From NCBI GenBank assembly GCA_020543525.1, contig JAHYIO010000028.1, forward strand, positions 1,488,001 to 1,552,000: a stretch of DNA of 64,000 nucleotides. The letters run 5' to 3'. Under the pieces are notes generated by a model. The model saw only the letters and a program-made list of their open reading frames with translations, did no database searches and had not been told where the DNA came from. Positions 11,115-22,200 of this stretch are shown in pieces. The DNA is from Coriolopsis trogii (Eukaryota > Basidiomycota > Agaricomycetes > Polyporales > Polyporaceae). The position numbers and the translations under genes were made by a program. Positions within the stretch are counted from its first letter, which is position 1; the number at the start of each line of letters is the position of its first letter.

Positions 11115-11362
11115 TAGAACCTAACGGGGATCTCGCGATCGGACGTATCATGACTTCACGTTTGTAACGGATACTCTTCAAATAGATACCACCACCGTGC
11201 TTGGCGCCTCACGGCTTGATCGAGTCCGACATCGCAATCTCACTCACTGAGAGTGAAGAGTGGATGCTCGCTAGATATATTCATTAAACGGTCAGCGGGA
11301 GCCGTATGTTGTCGGAAAGCCACCGTGGGAGATGTTGCAGAAGCAAAAATAATATACGAAGC

Positions 11363-13278
11363 TCAACAATCCCATCCATACACGAAGTTGTCTGAGGCGA
11401 CCGAAGCGACATCCCCAGTCTTGCATACGCTCGCATTATAGTACTTGGACATAGCAAGGTCAACGGCGTTCTGAGATGCCAAGATCTCGGTCTCCATGGT
11501 CGAAATGAGTCTGTAAAGCTTCGTTAGCAGACCGGAACCGACAACACAAGAACACCTGACGTACGGCTCAAAAGCGTTCACGTAGTATAGACCATCCGCC
11601 AACTCCACAGGTGGGAACTCCGTCGTAGGACTCAAAACGGGGTACGCGTCCCATTCTCTCCTCAAAACCCATCCGACCTTACCGTCGAACATGGACTCGA
11701 GCCAGCTATCCGACATCCGCGTCTGTGAGAAGATCTTCACAACCCACTCTGGCTCTCCTCGATCGTTCGTCCACGAGCTCCCGTTGCGTGTGCGAACTGG
11801 GCGGAGGTAGCTGAGTGAGTTGAACTCGGGCGCGGGGCCCCCTTGACGTGCACCGTTGTACGTCGTCAGCACCATCTCGGGTACCTTGGACCCTGGAGGG
11901 AGGTTGAAGTACGTCGCATTGGCAGACGGCGCACTCGTGGAGAGGATGGTAACGTGTAGGTGGACGTAGGGCTGCTGCGGTACTGTGGCGATCGGAGGTT
12001 GAGCGATGAATGAGATGCCGGTTGAGTGGAACGGTGCCGCCACAATAACTGCGCGGTATGCTTGCGGTTCTGGTGATGCGTCGGTCTGGACTAGCCAAGG
12101 ACCGGGAGACGACGGTCGAGATATGGATATGACCTGTGACGTGGTGAGACTATGACAACGTGGAACGCTCGACTAACGCACTGTCGTGTTCAGAAAGACC
12201 GACGCGCCTGAATCTTCAAGGAATCGTTCGTAAATTTGAAAGTCGCCACCTTCGACACTCGAAGCTCCTTCTGACGCAAGTGAGACCAGCCCTCCTAACG
12301 CATGCATGCGATCAATGTCCTATAAAAGGGCCTGATTGATATCATATGAGCAATGCCAAGGATAGTCATACTCACCTGGCCATAGTTGAGGCGCGTGATA
12401 GCCTCCACGAACTCCAATGACCAAGGGTCGCCCACTTCCCTCGAGCGAAGGTATTGCAGAGACGACTGCGCAGCAGCTTCAGTCCATCCCATGACGTTAG
12501 CCGCATACGAGACTTCAGTAAAACGCGTCGGAGTGGGCGTGTAGAAGTTCATAATGGATTGTACCAGCTCGCTGACTCTGTAATGCTTGATTAGTCCAGG
12601 ACCTGTCTGGCAGAATCTAGAAGGATGTTTACGCCGCTTGTGTTCTCTGGGGAGATCTAAAGCCATATCGCCACAGAAGCTTCAATTTCCCCCACCAACT
12701 ACTGTAGAACTTGTCTCCGCCCATCTAAATTAACACTACGGTCAGTTCACAAGGTATGTTCCAAACGTCTATGGATGAATAAGTGCACACCTTGAGCATG
12801 AACTCGTGACCGTCCCATATTCCCATCTCGTCGTTATCGTTTTCGAACTTGAAACGTCCGAGGCCGTACTCCTCGGTGGCGCGCCATATATGCTTGTTGG
12901 CGCGGACAAATACGGAACCTCCAAGTTCAACTGGGTCGAGGCCCTCATCGCCATAAGGCTGCACTGTCGTGCTCCCTGAAGTCCAATACATATACATAAA
13001 TTGCTCAAGGGATAGTAGCAATGTAGGCACTCACTGCCACCTATGTATGAATTGCGCTCAAAGAGATCCACCTCGATGGCTAACCCATTCCGCTGAACGG
13101 CTTTTGCTATCCAAAAGGCAGCTGAGGTACCCGCTGCGCCGCCACCAATGATTGCTATGCGGTCGACATCAGCACACTTGTTCTCAGCCGGTAGGACCAG
13201 TGGTGTCTGAGAGGCGAGAGATTCTAGCAAGACAGACAGAAGGGATATCAGACACGAATACCAAGAGATGACCTTCAT
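11363..13278 (-). CDS. Prenylcysteine oxidase-like FAD protein (copy A)
   Basis: Member of the prenylcysteine lyase/oxidase family (PCYOX-like), FAD enzymes that split prenylcysteines left after breakdown of prenylated proteins, in lysosome/vacuole or secretory compartments. ATG 13278 opens with a signal-like MKVISWYSCLISLLSVLL, then the Rossmann dinucleotide motif IAIIGGGAAGTSAAFW and FERNSYIGG. Following exons give TTVQPYGDEGLDPVELGGSV, IWDGHEFML, a Trp-rich FYSSWWGKLKLLWRYGF, NYGQ, and the C-terminal WDAYPVLSPTTEFPPVEL and LYYVNAFEP, ending NFVYGWDC. About eight exons, intact throughout as read. A paralogue in the opposite orientation lies at 22.2 kb. In mushrooms, prenylated peptide pheromones are one possible source of substrate; that link is inference. 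Confidence 0.85.
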
Positions 13279-14330
13279 GGAGCAAGCGGGGGTAGACGAG
13301 AGAGCGTAGACGGGAGTGTCTGTCACGCACTGGCCTATGGAAGCCAGTCCTCTCAGGCCCGTGGAAGAGTAACAACGCGGGCCGTTGTTTGTACACCGGT
13401 GGTGTTTGAGGGGCTGCACGATGAAACAGCGCGCATGAGGTTTCGAAGCTGATGCTGGGACAGTCAAGTCAGGCTTATGTCCAAGTCATGTCGTAAACCC
13501 GCCTCATCGTCAGCACTCAGTCCATGAGCTCTGTGCCATATTTGTCCATCATAATGCGGGTGTCAGGCGTGGACAGATTCTCCCTGAAGCTGCTCAAGGA
13601 TGTGGTAGTGTACAGAGGGAGCATGGGAGAAAACATACCAAATGCGGCCGATGGGCGTTCCCCTACACTGATGTAAGCGTCTACTCAACGCGCGCTGCTT
13701 CTGCGGACGCTATCCTTGGCTTGTACCTCGATGCAATCGGTGAGCGATTCTCACATTCTCCTTGTTTGAGATCCTGGCTCAACTTCGAACATAGAATAGC
13801 GCAGGATGTACTCATACATGATACTGCAGCATCCCTCCGAATGTCGGTATCGTGTCCTCAATCTCCCTCCGAATGATATGTTTGAGTCAGGCGGCCGTGA
13901 CTTGAACATGACAGTGGTGCCACCATGTCCAGCGCCCATCCCGAGCTAAGCCTCACATAGACTCAGTGCTTGGATGAGGGAAGACATGTAGCACCGGTAT
14001 GTTATGTTTTGAAACGCTTAGCATATCTCGCGATTTGTCGAGGTATCACCAGATACAGCGAGCATAGCATTCTGACTAATCCCATGAGGGCAACTAGTGT
14101 GTTCCCATTCACCTCCCTGCGTGAGCTTTCTTTGCCCAGTATGTGCAAGCTGTGTCATTCTTTGCTGACATCTATCAGGAGCGGGAGCCCGTGAAGATGA
14201 TGCGGCCTCTGGGGTGCTTCACATAGCGGTACTTTTTAGGAGCCACGCAAGATGGTGGACATGAAGAGGATTCCAGCCGCTTGTATAAAGAGATAGTGCA
14301 AAACGTCGACCTACACTCAGACTACCTACG
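13279..14330. other. Intergenic region, divergent promoters
   Basis: About 1 kb between the prenylcysteine oxidase start (minus) and the DUF6534-type gene start (plus). Short open frames exist but none shows a recognisable domain or splice-supported continuation. TATAAA at 14284-14289 lies 42 bases before the next ATG. Nothing else was recognised. Confidence 0.5.
14284..14289 (+). promoter_or_regulatory. TATA box of DUF6534-type gene
   Basis: TATAAA starts 47 bases before the ATG at 14331 and is the only such match nearby. Function is inferred from position. Confidence 0.45.
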
Positions 14331-16087
14331 ATGGACCCTCCTGCAAGTCTTATTGACACTATCCAAGAGTTAAGTGCATGCGGGTTGATTGGCTATGGTA
14401 TATCCACCAGGCGAGCATTCGTGAATCTTTGAATAGCGTCGCAATTGCTTACCGGGCTGGGCTTTGAACAGCATTTACGGAATCACCGTTCTACAGACAT
14501 ACCTCTACTACCGTCGCTATCCTGACGACCGCCTGTTCCTGAAAGCGTTCGTTAGTAACCCTCGTGACTCCCCACTCTATCGACATGTCATGGCTCATAC
14601 GGCGTGATATACAGGTTGCAACTCTATGGTGGGTACTACTACCTCTATTGTCAACAGACATACTCACCTGTCAAAGGCTGCTGGATACGTTGACGGTGGC
14701 TCTCATGACTCATGCTCTCTACACGTTCTTCGTCCTCAACCTCAAGGATATCTCCGAGGATGTACAGTTGCCATGGTATGTGCTCTTTACGTGCGGTCAC
14801 GCTTCGCTGTTCAGCCCGCCATCTTGTAGGAGCTTCACGGTGAGTATTTGCATCCATGCAGATTGTCCCATTGACTCACCGGACCTTACATAGCTGGAAA
14901 ATGGGGTAACTGTACGCATATTCTATAATGTAGCGCTGTGTATTCTGAGGCGTTCACTGTAGGACGTGATTACAGCCATGGTGCAATGGTAAGTCCCGGA
15001 ACGCTCAGTGGTCGTGTAATTCTCCTAATCAAGTTATCATAGCTATTTCGCGCAAAGAATCTGGTACCGTAAGGACATACATCTACTACCTTCACTCCGT
15101 ATGGGGTCATTTGACTTTGCGCCTATCAGTGAGCAAAGGGAATAAAATACTGAGTGGAATAGTCGTCAGTACTCGAGTATGTGATTGTTGTCGACTGAGC
15201 TGACTCGTTCGCAGGTGGTCCTTGCCCTCGTGTCTCTCGGTACGTGAACTCCCACCAGCTCTGAGCTCTCTCTTTTGTTGTTTTTTGACATCATTTTGTA
15301 TAGCTCTGGGAATCGGTGCGCTTCCTCGATTGTTGACCAGGGCCGGATACTGACCAGTCAGGACATGTCTTTTAGAGGCCACGATCAAAGTGTCGGTACC
15401 GTTCTTCCCCCCGGTCTTCCTTCGTACTGACCCTGCCACTCGTAGCTTCACTTTCCACAATCTCATCTCTCAAACCTTCCAGCGAGCACTCGTCATCGGC
15501 GGAGCAGTGCAAGGTGTCGCCGTACTCTGTGACATACTGATCACAGTGGGACTATGTTATTACCTCAGCTCCAGGAGGACGCGCTACAAATCGACGAACG
15601 CGCTCTTGGACAAGTTGATGGCATATATGATTGAGCGAGGTGCACTCACAGCGTGAGTCTGCTACACTAGATGTGTCAGCTGCCACCGGACTGACTATAT
15701 CGTCCGTGTACTGGCAGTACGACGCAAGCATTGTATCTGATCATGGTGAGCGTGCTCTGCATACACTACAGCGCTTCATATTGAACTCGGAAACTAGTGT
15801 GCGGCGCTCCCTACCCGATTCTTCTATGCTCCCTTCGCGTTGACTGTGGCAAAGAGTGCGTCTAGATGTTCCGCCATCGTTTCCATGCCAATTCAGTCTC
15901 ATGTCAACTCTTTCAAGTGTATGTCAACACGACTCTTGCAAGGTATTTCGCCACGTGTTATGTCCGAGTCGTCTTAGCTGAGGTCGATTTCCAGCCTGAA
16001 TGTCCGGTCTCCGTCCAACCGCGATCTCCCAGCCGAACCCGACAGGTCCACGATACATTTCCAAACCTGGAGCGCCGCAAACGTTAG
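14331..16087 (+). CDS. DUF6534-type multi-pass membrane protein
   Basis: Basidiomycete-expanded seven-helix-like membrane protein of unknown function. ATG 14331 starts MDPPASLIDTIQEL. Later exons give the family's usual order: YGITVLQTYLYYRRYPDDR, LLDTLTVALMTHALY, LPWSFTLENG, VITAMVQCYFAQRIWY, LSKGNKILSGIV, VVLALVSLALGIG, a helix with RALVIGGAVQGVAVLCDI, and STNALLDKLMAYMIERGALTA. Many very short exons are needed, with introns of about 50 bases. The 3' end is less certain: TTQALYLIM (15719-15745) and VYVNTTLAR (near 15918-15945) look like the last helix and the usual final motif, with the frame ending at 16087, but some joins are unclear and the tail may have decayed. Family identity is from memory of its motif order. 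Confidence 0.6.
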
Positions 16088-17583
16088 TCAAACGCCGGCT
16101 GTAGAAAAGACTACCACTGACGCTCCGGTGAGGAGACTCCAGTTCTCATTGAGGTGGCGGGGTGCGCATACTCAAATTGGTTCTAGGAATCATCGGGATC
16201 GGCTACTCAGATTGCTCTCCATACACTGTCGACGTCCGGTTCCTCCGAGGTATGCTATACGAGTGCTTCGAGACTGCATACGCTCATGGTCGATGCATTT
16301 TAGGCCAAGGCCACCCTCGGCAATTGATGTGCACTCGTACTGTGAGATACTCTAACCTACCCACGCCACCTCGGAATTCCCTGTATGATATCACTCGAAG
16401 ACGGAATGTATAATGAACAGGCTCCTTGCGTGAGAATCAACCCTGGGTAAAGGGACAGGTGGATGTACTCCTCAACTACCGTCATTGTCTGGGACGACTT
16501 GAATGTCATCGGCTAGGCCGGCCTTGTCGAACGTCAACCACAAATCACCCACCATTTGAAGTTGAGGCTGCTCCAGCGCAGCGACCGACTCGGACCTCCT
16601 TTATCATGCTTCGAACCGCAGACAAAGTTCCGATCAAGGTGTAACTACCGGAGCGTCGACCCTCCGCCGTTTCTATCGCTCAGTTGTATCGCTAGTTCCG
16701 ATGAAGAAGAGAGTCGCACTGCTCCGGCATGTCAACACTGCGAATTGTAACACAGAGGAGCGTAGCCCGCATTTGCGAGACGTCAGTCCCGTTCCAAACT
16801 GGCCTGAGTGCGGCCGGATGAGTAGCAGACAAAAGAGAGGTTGCAGGGAGAGTCGCATACACCCACAGGCTTCACGAGATTGCGCTTGGACTCATCGCAT
16901 TTCGTGGTAGACAGAAACAAGAAGTGCTCCGCCCAAGGTGATGCCGCGAGTGCGGTTACAACAGGAACGTACCCGAGTGAGGTTTGTGCAAGATACTGAC
17001 GAGACGAGTACGAAGACCCTGTTGTTACCGCGTGAACGTATACCACAGGTGAACGCACCTCGGCTAGAACTTGCACCGCACACGATATTCATGAGGCGAT
17101 AGCGCTGTTATGGAATGAGGTGGTTGACAGACATGTGAGAGGCATCTCACCTTCCTTGCGAGAGGTGCCGAGCTTCAACCCGCATCTTTTGCTGATGTGT
17201 CAGAGACGTGAACATCGTTATTATGCACAGATAGCGACTGAGTTGAGGCAGGCCGACTAAGACTCTGGTGAAACACGCTGAGGGGCGGAGGACATGGCGG
17301 ACGCTGTGCACGTGTATCGAGGCCGTTGGGGCGTGGGAACGAGGGATCTGAGATCTGAATGGGGGGTGGCTGCGGGGACCCGGCGTGGTTCCGGTGAAAA
17401 CGAGTCGGCGTGTCCTGCTTGTCTCACAACCACCACGTCCAGGCCATCGCCCCTGTTCATTTTTTGCGGCTCCTGCCTGGCTATCTGGTGTGTCCGACCG
17501 GCTTCCAGTATTCGGGCATCCCCAAGTCACTCTTTACGTCCCCTCACTCATTCCGCCTCGCTCTCCTTGCCCACTCTTCCACG
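16088..17583. other. Intergenic region, no gene recognised
   Basis: About 1.5 kb between the DUF6534-type gene and the ferric reductase. Open frames are short, overlap on both strands and show no domain. It includes the ferric reductase promoter; a pyrimidine-rich stretch precedes the ATG at 17584. Confidence 0.45.
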
Positions 17584-19746
17584 ATGCCTGTCTTCGCTGC
17601 TGTCGTCGACGCCGCGTCCAACGCAACCCTTGCATCCAACTCCACCAACACTGCCAGCAATGCTAGCAGCGGCGGAGCATCCGCAGCCCAGGCCCAACCC
17701 GCTCACGTCGTCGACACCACCGACCTTCTCCTGAACATCAACGTTTTCCTCCTTGCTATCGTCGCTGTCTTTGTGGTCATGCTTTTGCCTCGCGCTGCTA
17801 TCAGATTCATCCACAAGCGCGAATGGGTTGACGGTCATTTCCTCAGCTCTGTCTACCTCGACAATGCTTCCGTCATTCGTCGGCCTAGCCGGCGTGGGGA
17901 CACCCTCACTCCGCCTCAACCCTCTCATTACCCCGTTGACAAATACCCCCCGACGTCTCCTGATGACGCTTTCTGGGGAGGCTCCGACGCCTCGCACACG
18001 TATGTCTCTCACGCAGACCTCCTTCGCAAGGGCTCTACCGCCAGTGCACGCGAGAAGCGGCGTCAGAACGTGCCGACCCACATGCCTGGCGTATCTACGA
18101 GGTTCCCCGCCCTTGCGGCCTTCCTTCGTACTACCATTCATCCCGGGCTCACCATCGGCAAGGGCATTGTGCTCCTGGGCTACTTCGCGATCATGCTGTA
18201 TGCTGGGTTGTACAAGAACAACCCTCTATCGGGTCCCGCCCGCGCTGGGCTCGTAGCCGCGAGCCAGTTCCCTACGATCATCCTCTTGGGCACCAAGAAC
18301 AGCCTGCTCGGCATGATGATTGGCTTCGGCTATGAGCGGGTGAGTTTTCACCTATAGTGGGCTGCTGTCACAATCTCACAAGCCCCACAGTTGAATTACT
18401 TTCATCGCTTTGCTGGTCGCCTATATGTCCTCGCCGTCAACATTCATGCTCTCGGCTACTGTACGTCTCAGATTGTTATGGAGATTGACGTTCACTGATT
18501 GAGTTCGCCAACAGTCTACAAGTGGAGCATCGCAGGGAACTTCGCTCAGGCGCTCATGTCCCCTTCCATTCGATGGGGCATGGTCGCGCTCGTCTGCACG
18601 GACGTTCTCTATCTGTGCTCGGTCGACGCAGTGAGATCGAAGCTCTACAACGCAGTTTTCGTCCCCTCCCACGTTATCTCCGCAGTCGTCATGATCGTTG
18701 CTGCCTGCTATCACGAGCCCTGGTGTATCCCGTACGCCCTGGTCGCGGCCGGCCTCTACGGTCTCGACAGGTTGATGCGTATCATCAAGTCGCGCGTGGC
18801 CATGGCTCGTCTCCGCCCTCTCCCCGACCTCGGCATGGTCCGCGTAGAGATCCCAGCTATCAACACTGGATGGCGCGCAGGTCAACATGTCCGCCTCCGC
18901 GTCCTGTCGCTCGGCATGGGCTGGCGCGGCTGGGCTGAGTCGCACCCCTTCTCGATTGCCAGCGTTAGCCGCTGCCCAAGCGGGGAGGGTCTCGTTTTGA
19001 TGGTGAAGAAGGCCGGCGACTGGACGAACAAGCTGTACAGCCTCGCGCAACGCGCCGATTACGGCGAAGCAAACGGTCTCGGTGGTAGCGTTCAAGTCGT
19101 CGTCGAGGGACCGTACGGCGGACCTGGACATGCTATCTTTGCCAGTTTCTCCGGGGCTATGTTCGTTGCCGGTGGCAGTGGTATCACTTTCGCCATCTCT
19201 GCAGTCCAGGACCTCATGAAGAAGGACCTCGAGTATCGCTCGCGGATCCGTGACATGGAGCTTGTGTGGTGCATCCAAGACCCCACCGCACTCACGCCTC
19301 TTGTGCCGCTCTTCTCCACGTTGGCTGCGCAATCCCGGGACGCGTACATGTCATTGCGGATCTCGGTGTTCTACACGCGTGCCCCATCCAACCCATCGGT
19401 GCTGAAGACGTTCCGCCACCTGCCACCAGGCATCTCACTCTCACCCTGCCGTCCGAAGCTCGCGAGTATTCTCAAGGGCGTTGTTGACCGCTCTTCGGCC
19501 TTGTTCACATCTGGGGGCAAGGAGCGCTCTCGTGGAAGCGGAAGACTGACAGGCGTCATCGTTGGCGTCTGTGGGCCTTCCGGCTTGGGTGACGAAGTCC
19601 GCAAGGCTGTCGCAGGGTTCGATCCGGTAAGCAGGAAACGTGTCGGCGGCATTGAACTTCATGAAGAGTGCGTACCCTCCAAGTAATGGCCTTCATTGGC
19701 CCCGGCGCTGATGAGTATCTTCATTTGCAGAGCCTTCGGGTGGTAA
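17584..19746 (+). CDS. Ferric-chelate reductase, FRE/NOX superfamily
   Basis: Plasma-membrane flavocytochrome that passes electrons from NADPH through FAD and two hemes to extracellular ferric iron, feeding high-affinity iron uptake. Exons 17584-18339, 18391-18460, 18515-19667 and 19731-19746 join in phase. A Ser/Asn-rich extracellular N-terminus precedes the first membrane helix (NINVFLLAIVAVFVVMLL). Two His pairs lie on adjacent helices: HRFAGRLYVLAVNIH, and HVISAVVMIVAACYH, matching bis-heme coordination with 13-14 residue spacing. The FAD motif is HPFSIAS; the NADPH site shows GPYGG, GGSGITF and CGPSG. The tiny last exon encodes AFGW, the usual C-terminus. Length, about 665 residues, is normal. 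No multicopper oxidase or permease partner lies beside it. Confidence 0.92.
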
Positions 19747-20615
19747 TCGCCTCCTGGCTGAACAGCCTCGCAAGACGCTCTATATTGGCCACGACCTGTC
19801 AATACCGCCGTTCGTATCCCACACGGGCGAGGATTCTATCTATCGCACCACGCAACATCAACATCTTTCTATTCCTCCGCTCTTTCCTGTTATCTGGTCT
19901 CGGTGTTCCGGTCCCTCTACTGTTTCTTACTATTGCACACACGTCCGTGTGGTGATGTTTATCGACCGCGCGGCGTCGAACGCCGCGGCGGCCGCTCGCT
20001 TCCAGCTGCGCTTTTTATGACAATTATATCGAGCCGTCGACTCGGCTTCGTCGCGTTATACATAGACTCTATAGCGTGCGACGGTACACTGCTTGCGGAT
20101 ACGTACCGATTGTTATTTAGAGGTGCCCGGCCGCTCTCCCATTCCCCCCCACGCTTGCTGGTCTCGTCGCGTTATGTTTTCAGACATTGCATATGTACCG
20201 GGTACTTATCAACCTCAGTTATCGGTGGCTCCTCGCATGTTACGCATAGCATTACTGTATCATAGGCGACAGATGTTTCGAGTATAGATGATGTCCGGCA
20301 TATATGGTGCACGGCCGGCAGCGGCCGATTGCGAGACATGCATACCGGAGTTGTTTGGGAAGGAGGTCGATTGAAGCATCTACCTACGTCGGAAACGGCT
20401 ACGGCGACATGAAGGACCGTATGTGAGAGCAAGAAGACAGGCTGCGCAATGGAACTCTAGGCGTTCCGATAGTGCATGAGCCAAGCGGCAGGGAAGGCTC
20501 CTCGAAAGACAGAAGGGGCCAGGGGGAGCCTGCCAACAAGCCATGTTATATATGTACACGCATCGTCTGCGCCTAGGTACGCACGTTGCATAATAACATC
20601 AGTGTAGTTGTGACA
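19747..20615. other. Convergent intergenic region
   Basis: 870 bases between the ferric reductase stop and the NOPCHAP1-like stop. It holds both 3' UTRs. A GC-rich patch lies at 19970-20005. No gene or repeat unit was recognised. Confidence 0.45.
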
Positions 20616-21689
20616 TCATGATCCTTCTGAACCGGGTGCTGCGCTATTATGCTCGTTGTTCTCCGAGAGGACGACTATCTTCGGCTCGCGTTCGCTCCGG
20701 GCAGGCGGAGCGACGGAAGTGAGAGGTGCAGGTGCGGGTGCAGATGGGGCGGCGGGAGACGGCATGGATGCGGAGGCTGCGGTCGGCCTGCGCTTTGGCA
20801 GGGGCTTGATGGGCCGGGTTGTCGAGGCGACGTCTGCGTCTGCGTCCGAGTCCGAGTCCGAGTCCGAGTCTGCGTCCGAGGAATCGGAATCTGAAGACTT
20901 GGAGGACGGATCTGATTTTGATTTTGATGTGGAGGAGGAGGAGCTGTCGCTATCCTCCGAAGTTGAGGAATCGTCCATGTCGACATCCTCGTTCTCGTTC
21001 TCGTCCTCGTCCTCGTCGCTGTCTCCATCGCTGTCAGATTGAGCGGCGCCATCGAGGTCGAGGTCGACGTCCGCGACTGGGATCCCTGGCGGAAGATGTG
21101 CGGACGTGCCACGGTGCTCGAACACTCCCACACCGAGATTCTTGACAGACGGACGTGCATGGGAAGAGCAACGGGATGGTCGTTAGCTTCACTACACGTC
21201 CCGATGATAATTGCGGGTTCTGCTCTCACCATCTCAATATATTGGAGTTGATCCTCATTGAGGCTCTCGATATCGACGCTCGCGGGATCTTCTCTCGCAC
21301 GACGGAGCAGGTCCGCGTTCGACGCCGCCAGTTCCGGCAGAAACGCCTGTACCCTGGATAGCACTGCAGCACGGAGCGGTCAGACCTCTGCCACACCCAT
21401 GAGTAACTCTGAGAGGCTCACGTTCGAGGGGCGGTTCCACTGCGAAGGTGTGCCTATCTCCGAAGTCGAACGACGCTGAGGCCACACTAGCCGAGGCACT
21501 GCCCTGTGCGTTGAGCCTGGAGAAGAGCTCATCTAGACGGGCCTTGTGTGTCAGCAACGGGCCTGCGGAGGGTGTCAGGGGGAGAGATAGGCACGCACGG
21601 ATGCGTCGCTGACGCTGTTCTTCGTCTTCTACTTCGAGCTTTTCTTGGGCACGCTGACCCCCTTCCGTGCTCTGTTCTGCAGATGACAT
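20616..21689 (-). CDS. NOPCHAP1/C12orf45-like snoRNP assembly factor (DUF4598)
   Basis: Small nuclear protein whose animal relative NOPCHAP1 bridges the R2TP chaperone and NOP58 during box C/D snoRNP assembly. ATG 21689 starts MSSAEQSTEGGQRAQ. Introns at about 21601-21559 and 21439-21366 join in phase to give the diagnostic core LLSRVQAFLPELAASNADLL ... LNEDQLQYIEM, and a third intron leads to NLGVGVFEHRG. The C-terminal exon is a highly acidic Asp/Ser region (SDSDGDSDEDEDENENEDVD and a Ser-Asp repeat), then a Pro/Ala-rich tail ending at 20616. The core, LNEDE-like box and GVFE motif support the family; the long acidic tail is extra relative to the short animal protein. Confidence 0.7.
20826..21025. 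repeat. Low-complexity Ser-Asp coding microsatellite
   Basis: Degenerate six-base units (GAGTCC/GTCCGA, most regular at 20848-20870) encode the Ser-Asp runs of the gene on the minus strand. The six-base period keeps the frame when unit number changes, so length variation between strains is expected. Confidence 0.7.
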
Positions 21690-22200
21690 CGTCTGGTTGT
21701 CGTTGAGTAGTCAACGCCTATGGAGACGATGGAGACTGCGAGATTATTAGTGATAGCAGCTTCGTAGAACGTAGGACGCGTTTGAACTTTGCGAGGAAAA
21801 CCTCCTTCGGCCCGGCCCGTACTAGCGCGCTTGCAGTGTGCTAAGGCAGTAAAGTAGCAGGTCGAAGAAGCACTACAGATAAAGATCTGAGACATATGAG
21901 AGAGATAGCGCTTTCTTTCATGTTCGAGCAGACACACTCACTTTGAGATTGGAGTGCTCAGTGCTAGTGTGTTGGTGAGTGGATTCCGCAGCTCAACTAT
22001 TGAGCGCCCGTACTACACTGTGGCAAGATGAGCGCTCTGAGAACGCGGCTACGGCTCACTGAGACCGTGACCGCGAAGAGCGCTGGTAGCTGCAGTGCGG
22101 GAAGTTGCCATTTGGCCTGGACTGTCATCCTGCTTTCTGTCGCGTCCTCCCAGCTTTCTCTCTCTGGTACTACCTCGTCACCGTTTACTGGCTCTATATC
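21690..22200. other. Divergent promoter region
   Basis: 510 bases between the NOPCHAP1-like start (minus) and the second prenylcysteine oxidase start (plus). No conserved promoter element was recognised, and no gene. Confidence 0.45.

Noticed and set aside
16783..17076. 97-codon minus-strand frame with hydrophobic stretches
   Set aside because: Considered as a membrane protein exon, but it has no family match and no neighbouring exons in phase.
18421..19332. 303-codon minus-strand frame
   Set aside because: Antisense shadow of the ferric reductase; no domain and ATG-poor.
20656..21042. Plus-strand Ser/Glu-rich frame
   Set aside because: Mirror of the Ser-Asp repeat of the NOPCHAP1-like gene; repeats read open in several frames.
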